Below, piece by piece: positions 1 through 9,540 of a stretch of 64,000 nucleotides of DNA (within the stretch, counting starts at the first letter, position 1; each line of letters opens with the position of its first letter). Source of the stretch: JABDMH01 sp964428345 (GTDB lineage Bacteria; Bacteroidota; Bacteroidia; Chitinophagales; Saprospiraceae); assembly GCA_964428345.1 (NCBI GenBank), contig CAYRYD010000025.1, positions 18,304 to 82,303 of the forward strand, in the 5' to 3' direction. The translations under genes were made by a program, and so were the position numbers. The notes under the pieces are model-generated. The model searched no databases. It was not told where the DNA came from and was given only the letters and a program-made list of their open reading frames with translations.

Positions 1-95
1 AGGATGTCCGGCTGGAACAGGGGCAGGGCAGCCACCAGGTTTCGACAGGAACCGGCTCCATGATGCCGGATACCGTAGAGATTAATGTCCGCCAT
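1..95 (-). CDS. DUF5682 family protein, N-terminal fragment (runs off the window)
   Basis: Reading leftward from an ATG at 95, the frame gives a protein starting MADINLYGIRHHGAGSCRNL and stays open to the window edge (31 codons). The IRHHGxGS motif close to the start is the hallmark I know for DUF5682 proteins, which are encoded with MoxR-type AAA ATPases, DUF5691 and VWA proteins. The start lies inside the last codons of the AAA ATPase gene (14-base overlap, different frame), so the two are very likely translated together. Biochemical function of the family is not established; only the first few per cent of the gene are visible, so domain content cannot be judged. Confidence 0.75.
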   Translation of the reverse strand, partial: MADINLYGIRHHGAGSCRNLVAALPLFQPDI

Positions 96-1179
96 GCAGA
101 ATTTCTTTACAGGCCTCGTAGAGTTTCGACCAGCCTTTTCTGGATTTGATGATCGTGTCGAGATACTCCTCCAGAACCGGTAGATCGTGGGTAGGGTCTT
201 TGATGCAGGCACTGACGATGCTTTCCGCCACCGGCTTGATGCTGTTTTTCTGATCGTCAAAATAAGTCGACAAAACCATGCTGTTACTAACCGCTGAAAT
301 GGCTTCTGCGGTACTGAGAGTTGCCGTGGGGGATTTGATCTTCAGCTCGCTGTCTTCCGATTTGCCGGCGCGTAACTCTCTGAATACCGTGATTAATTTT
401 TTGATTTCTTCAATACCGATTTGCTGGGGAGGCAGTTTCTTTTCTTCGGCAATTTGCCGTATACGGTAGGTGACGATCTTCATTTCTTCTTCCAGACTGG
501 CCGGCAACGGTAATCGTACCACATTAAACCGCCGCTGCAGCGCACTGGATAATTCATGGACACCCTTATCCCGGTCATTGGCCGTCGCAATCACGTTAAA
601 TCCGCTGATTGCCCGGATATAAATGTCCAGTTCCGGCACCGGCATACTCTTTTCCGACAGGACAGTGATCAGCGCATCCTGGATGTCTGACGGGATCCTG
701 GTCAATTCTTCAATACGCACCAATTGCCCCAACTCCATCGCCCGCATCACCGGACTTGGGATCAGGGCCTGGGCACTGGGGCCCTCCTGCAACAATTTTG
801 CATAGTTCCAGCCGTAGCGAATGGCATCTTCACTGGTACCGGACGAACCCTGGACGACCTTCGACGAATCACCGGAAATCGCAGCAGCCAGATGTTCCGA
901 CACCCAGGTCTTGGCAGTGCCGGGAACTCCGATCAGCAGCAATGCCCGGTCTGTCAGCAGTGTTGCTACTGCCAGTTCGATCAGCCGCCGTTCCCCGAAA
1001 TATTTAGGCTCGATCTTTACTCCGGAGGCGGTTTTGCCCCCCAGAATATAGAGGCAAACCATGGCGGGCGTCAGTTTCCAGTTTTCCGGTTTTTGCGTAA
1101 CATCTTCCTTCTGCAATGCCTTCAGTTCACCGGCGTAATGTTCTTCGGCCAGGCTCCGGATAAACTTCTGCTTACTCAT
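82..1179 (-). CDS. MoxR-type AAA+ ATPase of the DUF5682/DUF5691 gene set
   Basis: The 365-residue cytoplasmic protein has a Walker A motif GVPGTAKT (residues 84-91), a Walker B-like VRIEEL (154-159; Glu-Glu instead of Asp-Glu), a sensor-1 ATAND (198-202) and an arginine-finger region ALQRRF (213-218). The segment EELTRIPSDIQDALITVLSE is typical of the MoxR-branch ATPases found beside DUF5682 and VWA proteins, where they are thought to act as ATP-driven chaperones or assembly factors. The next gene downstream begins as DUF5682, which supports this placement. A DUF5691 protein belonging to the same set lies far off at 32768-34336. The substrate is unknown. Gap of 83 bases to the oxidoreductase gene upstream, so it may or may not share that operon's transcript. 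Confidence 0.85.
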   Translation of the reverse strand: MSKQKFIRSLAEEHYAGELKALQKEDVTQKPENWKLTPAMVCLYILGGKTASGVKIEPKYFGERRLIELAVATLLTDRALLLIGVPGTAKTWVSEHLAAAISGDSSKVVQGSSGTSEDAIRYGWNYAKLLQEGPSAQALIPSPVMRAMELGQLVRIEELTRIPSDIQDALITVLSEKSMPVPELDIYIRAISGFNVIATANDRDKGVHELSSALQRRFNVVRLPLPASLEEEMKIVTYRIRQIAEEKKLPPQQIGIEEIKKLITVFRELRAGKSEDSELKIKSPTATLSTAEAISAVSNSMVLSTYFDDQKNSIKPVAESIVSACIKDPTHDLPVLEEYLDTIIKSRKGWSKLYEACKEILHGGH

Positions 1180-1262
1180 ATCGTCGATTTGGATACCGGG
1201 TGCAATTTATCAATAAATCATTTTGCCATGTCCGGGAACCTTCCCTCGGGATCCGGGATGTA

Positions 1263-2183
1263 CTATCCTGACAAGTGTATCTTTTGACCGGTCTGCAAAC
1301 CTTCTATACCTGCGATCACCATCCGGATGATCTGGTGGGTTTTTTCAAAGGGCAATTCCGGTTTGCCGTTTTGAACACTACGGATGAAGGCTTCCAGATT
1401 GGCCCTGAACATCGCATAACTGTCCTTGATTTCGTAAGACCAAAAGCCCGCTTCTCCAAAGATACTGACCTGGAAGGTCGATGATATGTCCATAAACAGA
1501 TGGAAGGTGGCAACGGTGCCATTGGTGAATTCCACCACTACAACCGAACCGCCTTTTTTACCGGTTGCCCAAACTGACGTGGGTTCCGGATCATCCAAAA
1601 CGGTCGAGACAGCTTCCAGCATGTGGACACCGTACTTCACCCAGTCCTTTTTGCCCACGGCAACGGCCAGATGAAGAGGCCCTAGGTGATCGAGTTGCCG
1701 GATGGCCTGGCTGGTTTCGCGGGCATAGCGCATGGAGGAACAGGACATGATAAACTTTCCGGCCTCTACCCAGTCGGAAAAACACTGAAGATCGCTCTCT
1801 GTTGCGGCAAGTGGCTTGTCAATAAACAGGGGAATTCCGGCTTCGACAAACGGCCTGGCCATGGTCACATGCGTTTCGGGATCATCCCGGCCAATGATCA
1901 CGGCATCCACCTCGCCAATCATATCTTCATACCGGTCGACCACCCGGTCAATGCCGGAAGAGGCGGCAATACTCGTCGCGATGGATTTGTCCTGGCACCA
2001 TACCTGAGTGACCCGGGCATTGGTGATGCCGAGATCTTGCTGATTGACGGTGAGATATTCCGTTACGGCGGGATAGCCAATCCGGGTGATTTCCCCGCCG
2101 TCAAAGCGGCCATTGATGATCGCCGACCAGGAATAAGGATGAGCATTCCCAGGACTCATTCCCAGCATTCCGATTTTTATCAT
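1263..2183 (-). CDS. Gfo/Idh/MocA family oxidoreductase
   Basis: The 306-residue protein starts with a beta-alpha-beta nucleotide-binding segment (IGMLGMSPGNAHPYS, residues 4-18) and carries the family's catalytic-lysine motif as FIDKPLA, so it is an NAD(P)-dependent sugar or cyclitol dehydrogenase-like enzyme. No signal peptide is seen, so it should be cytosolic, unlike the Tat-exported relative at 56044-57411. It is the last gene of the run that contains the aldolase, symporter and propeller hydrolases (118-base gap from the aldolase gene), which suggests that it oxidises or isomerises the sugar released by them. The glycine-rich loop is atypical (GMSPGN rather than GxGxxG). Substrate cannot be named. 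Confidence 0.8.
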   Translation of the reverse strand: MIKIGMLGMSPGNAHPYSWSAIINGRFDGGEITRIGYPAVTEYLTVNQQDLGITNARVTQVWCQDKSIATSIAASSGIDRVVDRYEDMIGEVDAVIIGRDDPETHVTMARPFVEAGIPLFIDKPLAATESDLQCFSDWVEAGKFIMSCSSMRYARETSQAIRQLDHLGPLHLAVAVGKKDWVKYGVHMLEAVSTVLDDPEPTSVWATGKKGGSVVVVEFTNGTVATFHLFMDISSTFQVSIFGEAGFWSYEIKDSYAMFRANLEAFIRSVQNGKPELPFEKTHQIIRMVIAGIEGLQTGQKIHLSG

Positions 2184-2301
2184 GACATTTTTGCTTTTAT
2201 CCTTTCCGTGTCTGGTAAGTATTCCCTAAGATGTTTTCGTTGGGCAAAATCGCCGGTCCGGTTAATAGCCGATTACTGCGCGGACATCGCTGGTAGATGC
2301 G

Positions 2302-3084
2302 CTACTGGCTTCTGGTCTTTAAAGTCTGACGAAAGGTCTTGACCAGCTTTTTGCAATATTGGGATAGGCCGATCACATCAGCACCCATGCTGACAAACTG
2401 ATAACCCAGGGCACGAAGCTCCTGCAGGTTGGCTGGGTTGCCTACCGTTCCGGCAAATTTACCATGCCGGAGCGCGGTTTCTACCACGATTTTCCGGGCT
2501 TTGATGACCTCCGGATGATCCATTTCTCCCGGCACCCCAATCCCCTGACTGAAATCGCCCGGGCCAAAAAATAACATATCGTATCCTTCCAGGGCAGCAA
2601 TGGCGTCCAGCTCTTCCAGGGGCTCGGGATCTTCAATCTGGAGGATGACAAAACGCTGTTCGTTGGCTTTCCTCAGGTAGGTCTTGAAGTCCATGTTGGT
2701 ATAGGCACCATCCGCATTTCCACCGTCAATGGGCCGGCGTCCGATAGGGTGGAATCTGGTCATTTCGACCACTCTCCGGGCATCTTCCAGACTCATCACA
2801 TGAGGTACCATGATCCCGGTGGCATCCAACTCCAGCGGCTTGATATAATCACTGTAGCTCCCACGGCCGACCCTTACCAGAATATCGACGTCGTAAGCCT
2901 TCACAGCGCGGACGTGGGAAGCCAGGGTAGCCCAGTCCAGCCCGATATGCTCCTGATCAAGCCAGACACTGTCATAACCTGCCATGGAGGCAATTTCCGA
3001 TACGATCGGATCAGGTATGTTGACCTTGAAGCAATTGACCGGTTGACCGGCCCTTAGCAGTTTAAGGATGCGACTTTTTCTCAT
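2302..3084 (-). CDS. HpcH/HpaI-type aldolase (class II, pyruvate-releasing)
   Basis: The 260-residue protein has the HpaI/RhmA signature: WLDQEHIGLDW (residues 41-51, His46 in the place of the general base), RVGRG (71-75, the pyruvate-binding Arg), and metal ligands Glu151 (LQIEDPE) and Asp177 (FFGPGDFS). Enzymes of this family cleave 2-keto-3-deoxy acids such as 2-keto-3-deoxy-L-rhamnonate or 4-hydroxy-2-oxoheptanedioate to pyruvate plus an aldehyde. It follows the symporter gene by only 4 bases, so the two are co-transcribed; this fits intake and cleavage of a sugar acid. Which 2-keto acid it uses cannot be read from the sequence. Confidence 0.85.
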   Translation of the reverse strand: MRKSRILKLLRAGQPVNCFKVNIPDPIVSEIASMAGYDSVWLDQEHIGLDWATLASHVRAVKAYDVDILVRVGRGSYSDYIKPLELDATGIMVPHVMSLEDARRVVEMTRFHPIGRRPIDGGNADGAYTNMDFKTYLRKANEQRFVILQIEDPEPLEELDAIAALEGYDMLFFGPGDFSQGIGVPGEMDHPEVIKARKIVVETALRHGKFAGTVGNPANLQELRALGYQFVSMGADVIGLSQYCKKLVKTFRQTLKTRSQ

Positions 3085-3088
3085 GACA

Positions 3089-5515
3089 TCAGAATAAGAT
3101 GACCGAATATATAAATATCCAGGGTATCATCAGGATCAATCCCCACAGCACCGCTCTTTTGCCGGAGACAGAGGGTAAAAGGAGGCTGAATAAATAACTG
3201 GAACAGATAGAAACAACGAGCGAGCATATACCGATCCACAAAAATGACCAGGGTGGGTTGCCGGTCAGCACATCCCAGAAAGCGATCGTAAATGCCGCCA
3301 GGAGACCATACACAGATCCGGCAATGACACCCATGGGTTTGGCTTTCTTTACAAACAGGGCCATAAAGAACAAGTTGAATAACGGGGCAATAAACAGGCC
3401 ATTGGTTTTGGCGGTCACCTCGATAATATTGCCGGGAATCAGGGGAATGACCAGACTGAATACAATCACGACTATTCCAATTCCTCCGCTGGTAATCCGG
3501 ATCGTTCTTAAAGAATCGGAATCGCTTTGGGCAGCACTGCGGAAAATGTCGGTGGTGAGTACCGAAGACACCGAATTGATGCCCGATGATAAACTGGACA
3601 TGGATGCTGAGAAAAGAGCGGCAATGACCAGTCCTGACATCCCGCTGGGAAATTGATTGGCGATGAAATTCGGAAATAGAAAATCGGCATTGTTTTTCAG
3701 ATCGGTATCCTGTGGAAGCAGGTTCGGGCTGTTCTGGTAAAATTGCATGACCGATAGTCCCACCAATACCAGGACAGTGATGATCATCACCTGTCCGGAT
3801 TGAGTGATCAGGAAAGATTTTCGGGCCGATTTCAGATCTTTCGTCGATACAAAACGCTGAATGGCCATCTGATCGGCTCCGGTGGTGCAAATCCACCAGG
3901 TAATGTTGTTGACCAGTGCAAAGAAGACCGTCAACCGGACATAAGGGTTAAAATTGAAAAATTCAATGGTGGTCCAGTTGTCCGACCACGATGTGGGAAT
4001 GATGGCACCAAATCCGCCAAAATTCATGACCACTACGGCGATGGTCAGGACCGCTCCCAATAGCAGAATAAAAAACTGAATGACATCGGTGAGCAATACG
4101 GCTTTCAGGCCTCCCATAGCTGTGTACAAGATGGTTATGATCCCTAAAACAACGGTAATCGTGAGGATGAGGTCATTGTCCCAGCCCATCATGACGACCA
4201 TCGACTTGGCCGCCAGAAAAATGAGCAAAGCCATCCAGACCAGCCGGGTGATCACAAAGATCAGGGATGCCACTTTCCGGACGGAAGTTCCCAGTGGTTT
4301 TTCCAATATCTCATAGGCGCTGATGATCCGGAGATTCATAAAATACGGGATCAGGAAATAACTCCCCAGCAGGAAAATGATCGGGGCGCTCAGGATATTG
4401 ACCGTGGCGATGACCGGCCCATATTTGATGACCTCACCGGCAACCGCCAGGTATGAAATGGCACTGAAAAAAGATACATACATGGAAATGCCTGAAACAA
4501 AAGGACTGACCGTTCGACCGCCCAGGAAGTAGTCTTCTTTGTTTTTCTGCAGATAGGAATAGTACCATCCTATGCCCAATAGAAGGCAGCCATAGGCAAT
4601 CAGAATCATCCAGTCAGGCCACCCCACCTTGCTTTGCAGATGATGCTCATTGGCCAGAAAGGCTTTGGCAGCCGCCACTTTGACCGTGGCATCCGGTTCG
4701 GCGGCAAATTTTTCGCGGATCAGCTCCAGATCAGCTTTGATACCTGTGCGGGTCAGGGCTTCAAAGACTTCCCGTCGCTCATAAGGCTGACCATTTAAGA
4801 AGGATAGAAGGAGATTTCTATAATGAGCCTGGTCTTCCGGCGGAGCATGCACCCAAAGCGCACTGGCCGGATAGACCCGGAGCGGATGATGACTGCCCAA
4901 ACTTTCGAAGCGCTCTTTCAGTTGCCGGTAGACCGGATCCGGCAGGCCTTCCTGTGACCTCAGGGCAGTGGCGGCATAGGGGATCCGAGAGGTATCGGTG
5001 GGCGTCAATACCTGCGCCAGGGAAGTCAGCGCGTCGGTTTTACCGGAATTGGCAAGTACCCACCTGGCCAGGTTTTGCCGGTCACCCTGACCCGAATGGG
5101 CCAGTTGACGGATTGCTTCATCTGTTGACTTCCAGCCGGATCTACCCAGATGCTCCAGGGCTAACAGCTGGGTTTCTTCATCTTGTAAAGTCCTGAACTC
5201 CCAAAGGATTTCTTTTCCCAACGAATCGTAGGTAGTACTGTCTCTCCGGTGAGTCCAGGCCAGGAGCGCCAGTGCACCGATTTTCTCCGGTCCATTGCCA
5301 TTCAGCTCCCGGTGAAAGTGCCGTTGGATTTCGAGCGGGAAGTTATTCCGGAGCAATGCTTCGGCCGCCTGCATCCGGAGCTGGTAGTCATCCTGATTTT
5401 CGAGAACTTCTCTCAAATAGGCGGAAAACCGGGTTCCCGAAGGCTGCCCTTCAACAGGAATAAACCTGGCCAGCATCCAGAAACACAAGAACCATTCGAG
5501 TCTGTAAAATTTCAC
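3089..5515 (-). CDS. Sodium:solute symporter with N-terminal HEAT-like exported domain
   Basis: An unusually long (808 residues) member of the sodium:solute symporter (SSS) family. Residues 1-23 form a signal peptide; residues about 25-295 are soluble and made of short helical repeats resembling HEAT repeats (for instance LRMQAAEALLRNNF, EKIGALALLAWTHR, QLLALEHLGRSGW); residues about 300-808 are the transporter, with the SSS signature DYFLGGRTVSPF after the first helix and about 13 hydrophobic segments. The usual length of the family is about 450-600. The extra domain should lie in the periplasm and may bind ligand or a partner. Neighbours are sialidase-like hydrolases and an aldolase, so the cargo is probably the sugar they release. 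Confidence 0.85.
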   Translation of the reverse strand: MKFYRLEWFLCFWMLARFIPVEGQPSGTRFSAYLREVLENQDDYQLRMQAAEALLRNNFPLEIQRHFHRELNGNGPEKIGALALLAWTHRRDSTTYDSLGKEILWEFRTLQDEETQLLALEHLGRSGWKSTDEAIRQLAHSGQGDRQNLARWVLANSGKTDALTSLAQVLTPTDTSRIPYAATALRSQEGLPDPVYRQLKERFESLGSHHPLRVYPASALWVHAPPEDQAHYRNLLLSFLNGQPYERREVFEALTRTGIKADLELIREKFAAEPDATVKVAAAKAFLANEHHLQSKVGWPDWMILIAYGCLLLGIGWYYSYLQKNKEDYFLGGRTVSPFVSGISMYVSFFSAISYLAVAGEVIKYGPVIATVNILSAPIIFLLGSYFLIPYFMNLRIISAYEILEKPLGTSVRKVASLIFVITRLVWMALLIFLAAKSMVVMMGWDNDLILTITVVLGIITILYTAMGGLKAVLLTDVIQFFILLLGAVLTIAVVVMNFGGFGAIIPTSWSDNWTTIEFFNFNPYVRLTVFFALVNNITWWICTTGADQMAIQRFVSTKDLKSARKSFLITQSGQVMIITVLVLVGLSVMQFYQNSPNLLPQDTDLKNNADFLFPNFIANQFPSGMSGLVIAALFSASMSSLSSGINSVSSVLTTDIFRSAAQSDSDSLRTIRITSGGIGIVVIVFSLVIPLIPGNIIEVTAKTNGLFIAPLFNLFFMALFVKKAKPMGVIAGSVYGLLAAFTIAFWDVLTGNPPWSFLWIGICSLVVSICSSYLFSLLLPSVSGKRAVLWGLILMIPWIFIYSVILF

Positions 5516-5593
5516 AACCGGCTTCTATTAGTTGTAAAAAGTGACCGAAATGCTGCTCTTGCCATATGAAACCCATGTTGTATATCCATGCGA

Positions 5594-6865
5594 CTAGCTG
5601 ATAAAAAGCCGGTTTGGTTTACTCCATTGAATGCTCGCGATCCAGACACTGCCGTCACTGCCATATTTTTCGACTCCCGCCGGTTGCATCCATTCGGAAA
5701 CGGTAACCCAGGTTTCATCACTGCTGATATCCGTCACCCCGAAGTTACCCAGCCGGGCTCCCCTTTCGGGAACGAGGATGCGTTCGGTATCCCGGATGAC
5801 CCGTAATTTTTCAGGATCTATTCGGGCCATGAATAAAGGTGCCCGGTGGCGGAAAACATGATCATTACCGGCACCCCGTCTGGTGTAGACCAGAAAGAGT
5901 CCTTCGCTGTGGGTGACCCAGTGCTGCTGGGTATTATAGCTGCCCAGTTCGCTTCCATCATCAAATTTCCAGGGTTGAATGGGATGATAGTTTAAGCCAT
6001 CATCGCTATGGGTCACATAGGCTCTGTGGTCATTCCGGATCGTCATAAAATACCGGTTGTCGAAACGGGTGATGGATGGTTCGTGCAGTCCCCGGGAGGC
6101 TTCATCAATGCCCAGCTCATTGCCCTGTTGTATGTAGGACAGCTGCTTACCGTCAAACGAACATTGTAAGACGGTGATGTGTGCATTCTTACCCGGCGGA
6201 CGAAAGGTGATTGGTAACAATATCGTTCCGTCAAAGTCGTCATAACGCTGGGCACAGCCTGCACCGGAGTTGTAAAATTTATCCAATTCCGGCAAGGCCA
6301 GCTTCTGCCATGCTGACCAGGAATCTTCCCGGGGGTCATAGATGGAAAAGGCAGTCTGTCGTGGTCGCGGTGAGGTGACCTTCCAATCGGGAGTATAGAC
6401 GACCGTATGGCCTGTACCAAGGAGAGTGCGGGAAGTATGATGGTATTTAGGCCAGAAGTCACTGGCGGCAACCGGTCTCACCTCCCCATTCAGGGTTTCA
6501 AAGCGGGGAGCCAGATTTGGAATTTCCCGGACTTCTGTCCAATGCCTGCCCAGGTCATCGGTGGAAAATCCAAACATGCCCCTGAAAACATCACTACCTG
6601 AAAGGTCCAGGCTATTCATGGTCATGACGACCCGGGGGAGATCTCCGGTACCGGCGCCCGGAACAATGCCAGCACGGGGATGCGCCCAGCATTTTGTTCC
6701 GTCAAATAACCGGGTAGGTACCATACGGGTTACCTGATAATCGAGGGTTTCCGGTTGCCGGGATGTCTTTAGTCCGGACAAACCGGGGAAAGTCAACAAT
6801 GAAACCGACCCGGTCAGTCCTTCCCTGATGAATTTCCGTCTGGATGAATCGCTGCCGCCTGCCAC
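5594..6865 (-). CDS. Exported sialidase-like (BNR-repeat) beta-propeller protein
   Basis: The 423-residue protein begins with a Tat-type signal (SSRRKFIREGL, then a hydrophobic stretch to about residue 30). The body looks like a six-bladed sialidase-fold propeller with weak Asp-box motifs (STDDLGRHWTEV near residue 104, HSDDGLNYHP near 286). The next propeller gene upstream ends 4 bases before it, so they are in one operon. It may be an exo-hydrolase acting on a terminal sugar. I cannot locate the full arginine triad or the nucleophile of true sialidases, so enzymatic activity and substrate are inference. Confidence 0.7.
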   Translation of the reverse strand: MAGGSDSSRRKFIREGLTGSVSLLTFPGLSGLKTSRQPETLDYQVTRMVPTRLFDGTKCWAHPRAGIVPGAGTGDLPRVVMTMNSLDLSGSDVFRGMFGFSTDDLGRHWTEVREIPNLAPRFETLNGEVRPVAASDFWPKYHHTSRTLLGTGHTVVYTPDWKVTSPRPRQTAFSIYDPREDSWSAWQKLALPELDKFYNSGAGCAQRYDDFDGTILLPITFRPPGKNAHITVLQCSFDGKQLSYIQQGNELGIDEASRGLHEPSITRFDNRYFMTIRNDHRAYVTHSDDGLNYHPIQPWKFDDGSELGSYNTQQHWVTHSEGLFLVYTRRGAGNDHVFRHRAPLFMARIDPEKLRVIRDTERILVPERGARLGNFGVTDISSDETWVTVSEWMQPAGVEKYGSDGSVWIASIQWSKPNRLFIS

Positions 6866-6868
6866 TGT

Positions 6869-8068
6869 CTAACTAATTTCCAGTATGGAGCCGGCGATAT
6901 GCCGGGTACTGTTGTCCAGATTAAAGTAGAAGGTGACCAGGATCCGTTTCCCGTCCAGCATGACCGCCCAGGGGTATCCGATATCGGTGGAGCCGCCGTC
7001 ATCCCGGATGATGATCTCTTCCGCGGTTTCGTAATCGGTGCATTCGGCATTCAGGATCCGGGCCCGGATACCATAGGGCTGATGGCGATAACCGTAGACC
7101 AGCAATACCCGGTCATCGGGTAATCTCAGGGCCTGCAGGGGATGCCCCTGAAAGCCCATGGACTTCCAGGGTCCAAACGAACGTCCCTGATCCGTGGAGC
7201 GGGCGATGCAGGCCTGATCTTCCATGCCGGCCGTGCGGAGAAATGCAACGAGGTCGCCGGCTGGTGTTTCGTATACGGAGGTTTCATTGAAGGAGGCTTC
7301 CGGGTCTTCGGCTACCGGGCAGGAATATTGCCAGTGCAGACCCTGATCATCCGAGATCATCAGAAAAACGGATGTCTTGCCCGGTTTGTCGAGATCGTTG
7401 CGGGCAGCCACCGCCCAGTACAACCGGCCGTCGCTCCCCTCCCAAAGAGCGCCCCGGTTATAGGCCGGGAGGGGTACTCCGAGGGCGCTGTTTTTGATTT
7501 CTGAAGGAACAGCGGGTGGGTAATATGGCCCGTTCCATGTTTTTCCCTGATCGGTGGATCGCAAGTAATATCCCCCGAGGAAAATGGTTCCTTTCATGTT
7601 TTCTACATAGGGTTGTTTGAGGTTGGCAATGCCGTTTTCCCGCACAAAAGCCCAGCCATAGCTCGTACAGAGGATGGTTCCGTCGCGGAGCTGCAATAAA
7701 CAGGGATCCTGTGATCCGCCGAAAGGATGGGCATACAGCAACGTGGGCTCTTTAGTCCAGGTCAGGCCGTTGTCAGTTGAAGTGACATAGACCAGATAAC
7801 TGTTGGGGTCAACATGATTGGATCCTTTCTCCCCAAAAATCTTACGATCGGGAGCGCGCCGAAAGGCGACCAGGATCTCCCCGGAAGCTTTCCGGATCAC
7901 GGACGGAAAAGCGGCATAGAAGGTGGGATCTTCATAAATAGTGAGATCGCTGATTTTTCGGAGGGGAGGCTGCTGATCGGATGTGGCTGTCAACGTGCTG
8001 TTGGTTTGGCCGGCAGTAAATAGCAGCGATGCAAGGGTCGATAAGGTAAAAAAGATGTGAAAGATCAT
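6869..8068 (-). CDS. Secreted sialidase-family protein with Asp-box repeats
   Basis: I place the start at the ATG at 8068, where the stop of the upstream gene and this start share one base (TAATG), and where the protein (399 residues) begins with a clean Sec signal peptide MIFHIFFTLSTLASLLF; a longer frame upstream only overlaps the neighbouring gene. At least four Asp boxes are visible (STDNGLTWTKE, STDQGKTWNG, SDDQGLHWQYS, STDQGRSFGPW), typical of the six-bladed sialidase fold, and VAFRRAPD near the first blade resembles the Arg-containing FRIP region. It is likely an exported glycosidase. True sialic acid specificity is unproven, as many planctomycete and Bacteroidota relatives are uncharacterised. 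Confidence 0.75.
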   Translation of the reverse strand: MIFHIFFTLSTLASLLFTAGQTNSTLTATSDQQPPLRKISDLTIYEDPTFYAAFPSVIRKASGEILVAFRRAPDRKIFGEKGSNHVDPNSYLVYVTSTDNGLTWTKEPTLLYAHPFGGSQDPCLLQLRDGTILCTSYGWAFVRENGIANLKQPYVENMKGTIFLGGYYLRSTDQGKTWNGPYYPPAVPSEIKNSALGVPLPAYNRGALWEGSDGRLYWAVAARNDLDKPGKTSVFLMISDDQGLHWQYSCPVAEDPEASFNETSVYETPAGDLVAFLRTAGMEDQACIARSTDQGRSFGPWKSMGFQGHPLQALRLPDDRVLLVYGYRHQPYGIRARILNAECTDYETAEEIIIRDDGGSTDIGYPWAVMLDGKRILVTFYFNLDNSTRHIAGSILEIS

Positions 8069-9540
8069 TATTGATTGAATTTCAGAGAATAGAGATTGGC
8101 ATCCTTGAGGTAGATACAAAGCTTCACCGGCATGGAGGCCAATGGGGTCAGGTCGGAATTCCCCTGCCAGGTGACGATACGCTTGATTTCATTGCCAATG
8201 ATTTCATCGGCCTGCTCAAACCCAAAACCGGGCAGAGGGTCACCATCCGAATCCTGCACTTCAATCCGGATTCCTCCGGCGGCCGAGGTGCTGTAATTGA
8301 TTTCCAGTTCATTACCGGTGAAAGTGAAGGGTCTGGTGGTTACTTTCCCTCCCTGATATCCGGCCGACAACGAGGTGAAACCATCAATCCGCAGTACATA
8401 TCTTTTCAGATGGGCGGTAGGTTGGGCATAGTTTTCATTGACGTATACCGACATTTCGGTATCGTTGGTTTCGACGACGTTTAATGCCGGATAATTGGAC
8501 CGGGAAACCCAATTTTGCAACCCGATCCCGGGCCGGATAAATGACTCCATAAAGGTACGTTCATACACATTACCACCACGGCTGGTCATCAGGACCGCAT
8601 CGGAACAATCCATAAAATATTTTGGATTGACATTCAGCTTCCGGGCCTGGTCTTCGGTCAATACCTGCCGGTTTGGCATAAACCGGGCACCAATGGCCAC
8701 ATAGATCGAGGGAGCCCGATAGTAAGGGCTTGTCTGTTGGGTATAAAGATGTTCCGGCGGAGTATTACCAAAGGTCATGTCTTCGGGTGCTGACCAGGTT
8801 ATAAAATCATCAGAGGTGGTACGACCGACACTCCGGTATCCTGAGTAGCCGTCTCCGGTCCAGATCCGGAAATAGCATACGTACTTCTTTTCGTGTTCCG
8901 ACCAGAAGGCCACATTTTGCGAATCGAAAAGTCCCTGGGTAAAGACCGGTTCTTCGCGTATTTTTTTCCAATGGATACCATCGGGTGAGGCGTAGGCAAT
9001 CAGGCCGCTTTCGCCGGTGCCCCCGATCGCCTTGTATTTTTGTCCGGGAAGGGCATTGGGGTTTTTATCGATAAAGGGACTGAAATTATGCGTCACCGGT
9101 GCGGCGTTGGCCAAAATGACATTGTTGTTTAAAGTGCCTCCGACTTCAAATATCTGCAGGTTGGGTTTTTCCCAGTGTACTCCATCCTGCGACTGGGCGT
9201 AGCAGGTGACTTCGGCCGGATTGCCATCTTTTCCTGCTTCTCTCACGCCTCGGTAATAGGCACGGTACAGGGAATCATCTTTGATGATGGTACAATAGGC
9301 ACTGAAATGGCCTTCCCAGGGTTTATCAAAATAAAAGACCGGTCCCCGGTTTTCCGGGTGATGCAGCTGCGGCACTACCTGATCCATCTGCCCGATCAGG
9401 TGGTGGTCGATAAAAAGTTGCCGCTGGTCTTCCAGCCGGATAATGTCCTGAGCCCGGGTGCTATGGATCGCCAGTGAAATAAAGATGAAAAATGAAACCA
9501 ACCAGGACTGATATGGCAAAAACCGGAATTTTCTCATCAT
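8068..9540 (-). CDS. Secreted glycoside hydrolase-like beta-propeller protein
   Basis: The 490-residue protein has a signal peptide (about residues 1-30, ending STRAQD) followed by RQLFIDHHLIGQM and many short repeats of the type YAQSQDGVHWEKP and YASPDGIHWKK, as in exported proteins annotated as GH32/GH43-like five-bladed propellers. The last 110 residues form a beta-rich domain, perhaps a carbohydrate-binding module, after the catalytic propeller. Its start overlaps the end of the PhyH gene (ATGA), and its stop overlaps the start of the next sialidase-like gene (TAATG), so the three are translationally coupled. Enzymatic activity is inferred from fold and context only. Confidence 0.65.
   Translation of the reverse strand: MMRKFRFLPYQSWLVSFFIFISLAIHSTRAQDIIRLEDQRQLFIDHHLIGQMDQVVPQLHHPENRGPVFYFDKPWEGHFSAYCTIIKDDSLYRAYYRGVREAGKDGNPAEVTCYAQSQDGVHWEKPNLQIFEVGGTLNNNVILANAAPVTHNFSPFIDKNPNALPGQKYKAIGGTGESGLIAYASPDGIHWKKIREEPVFTQGLFDSQNVAFWSEHEKKYVCYFRIWTGDGYSGYRSVGRTTSDDFITWSAPEDMTFGNTPPEHLYTQQTSPYYRAPSIYVAIGARFMPNRQVLTEDQARKLNVNPKYFMDCSDAVLMTSRGGNVYERTFMESFIRPGIGLQNWVSRSNYPALNVVETNDTEMSVYVNENYAQPTAHLKRYVLRIDGFTSLSAGYQGGKVTTRPFTFTGNELEINYSTSAAGGIRIEVQDSDGDPLPGFGFEQADEIIGNEIKRIVTWQGNSDLTPLASMPVKLCIYLKDANLYSLKFNQ

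Noticed and set aside
724..1287. 187-codon plus-strand ORF opposite the AAA ATPase
   Set aside because: Antisense to a well-supported gene with clear ATPase motifs; composition fits a shadow frame.
3081..3896. 271-codon minus-strand ORF inside the symporter gene
   Set aside because: Shadow in another frame of the transmembrane part; rich in His/Arg/Ser and without a fold pattern.
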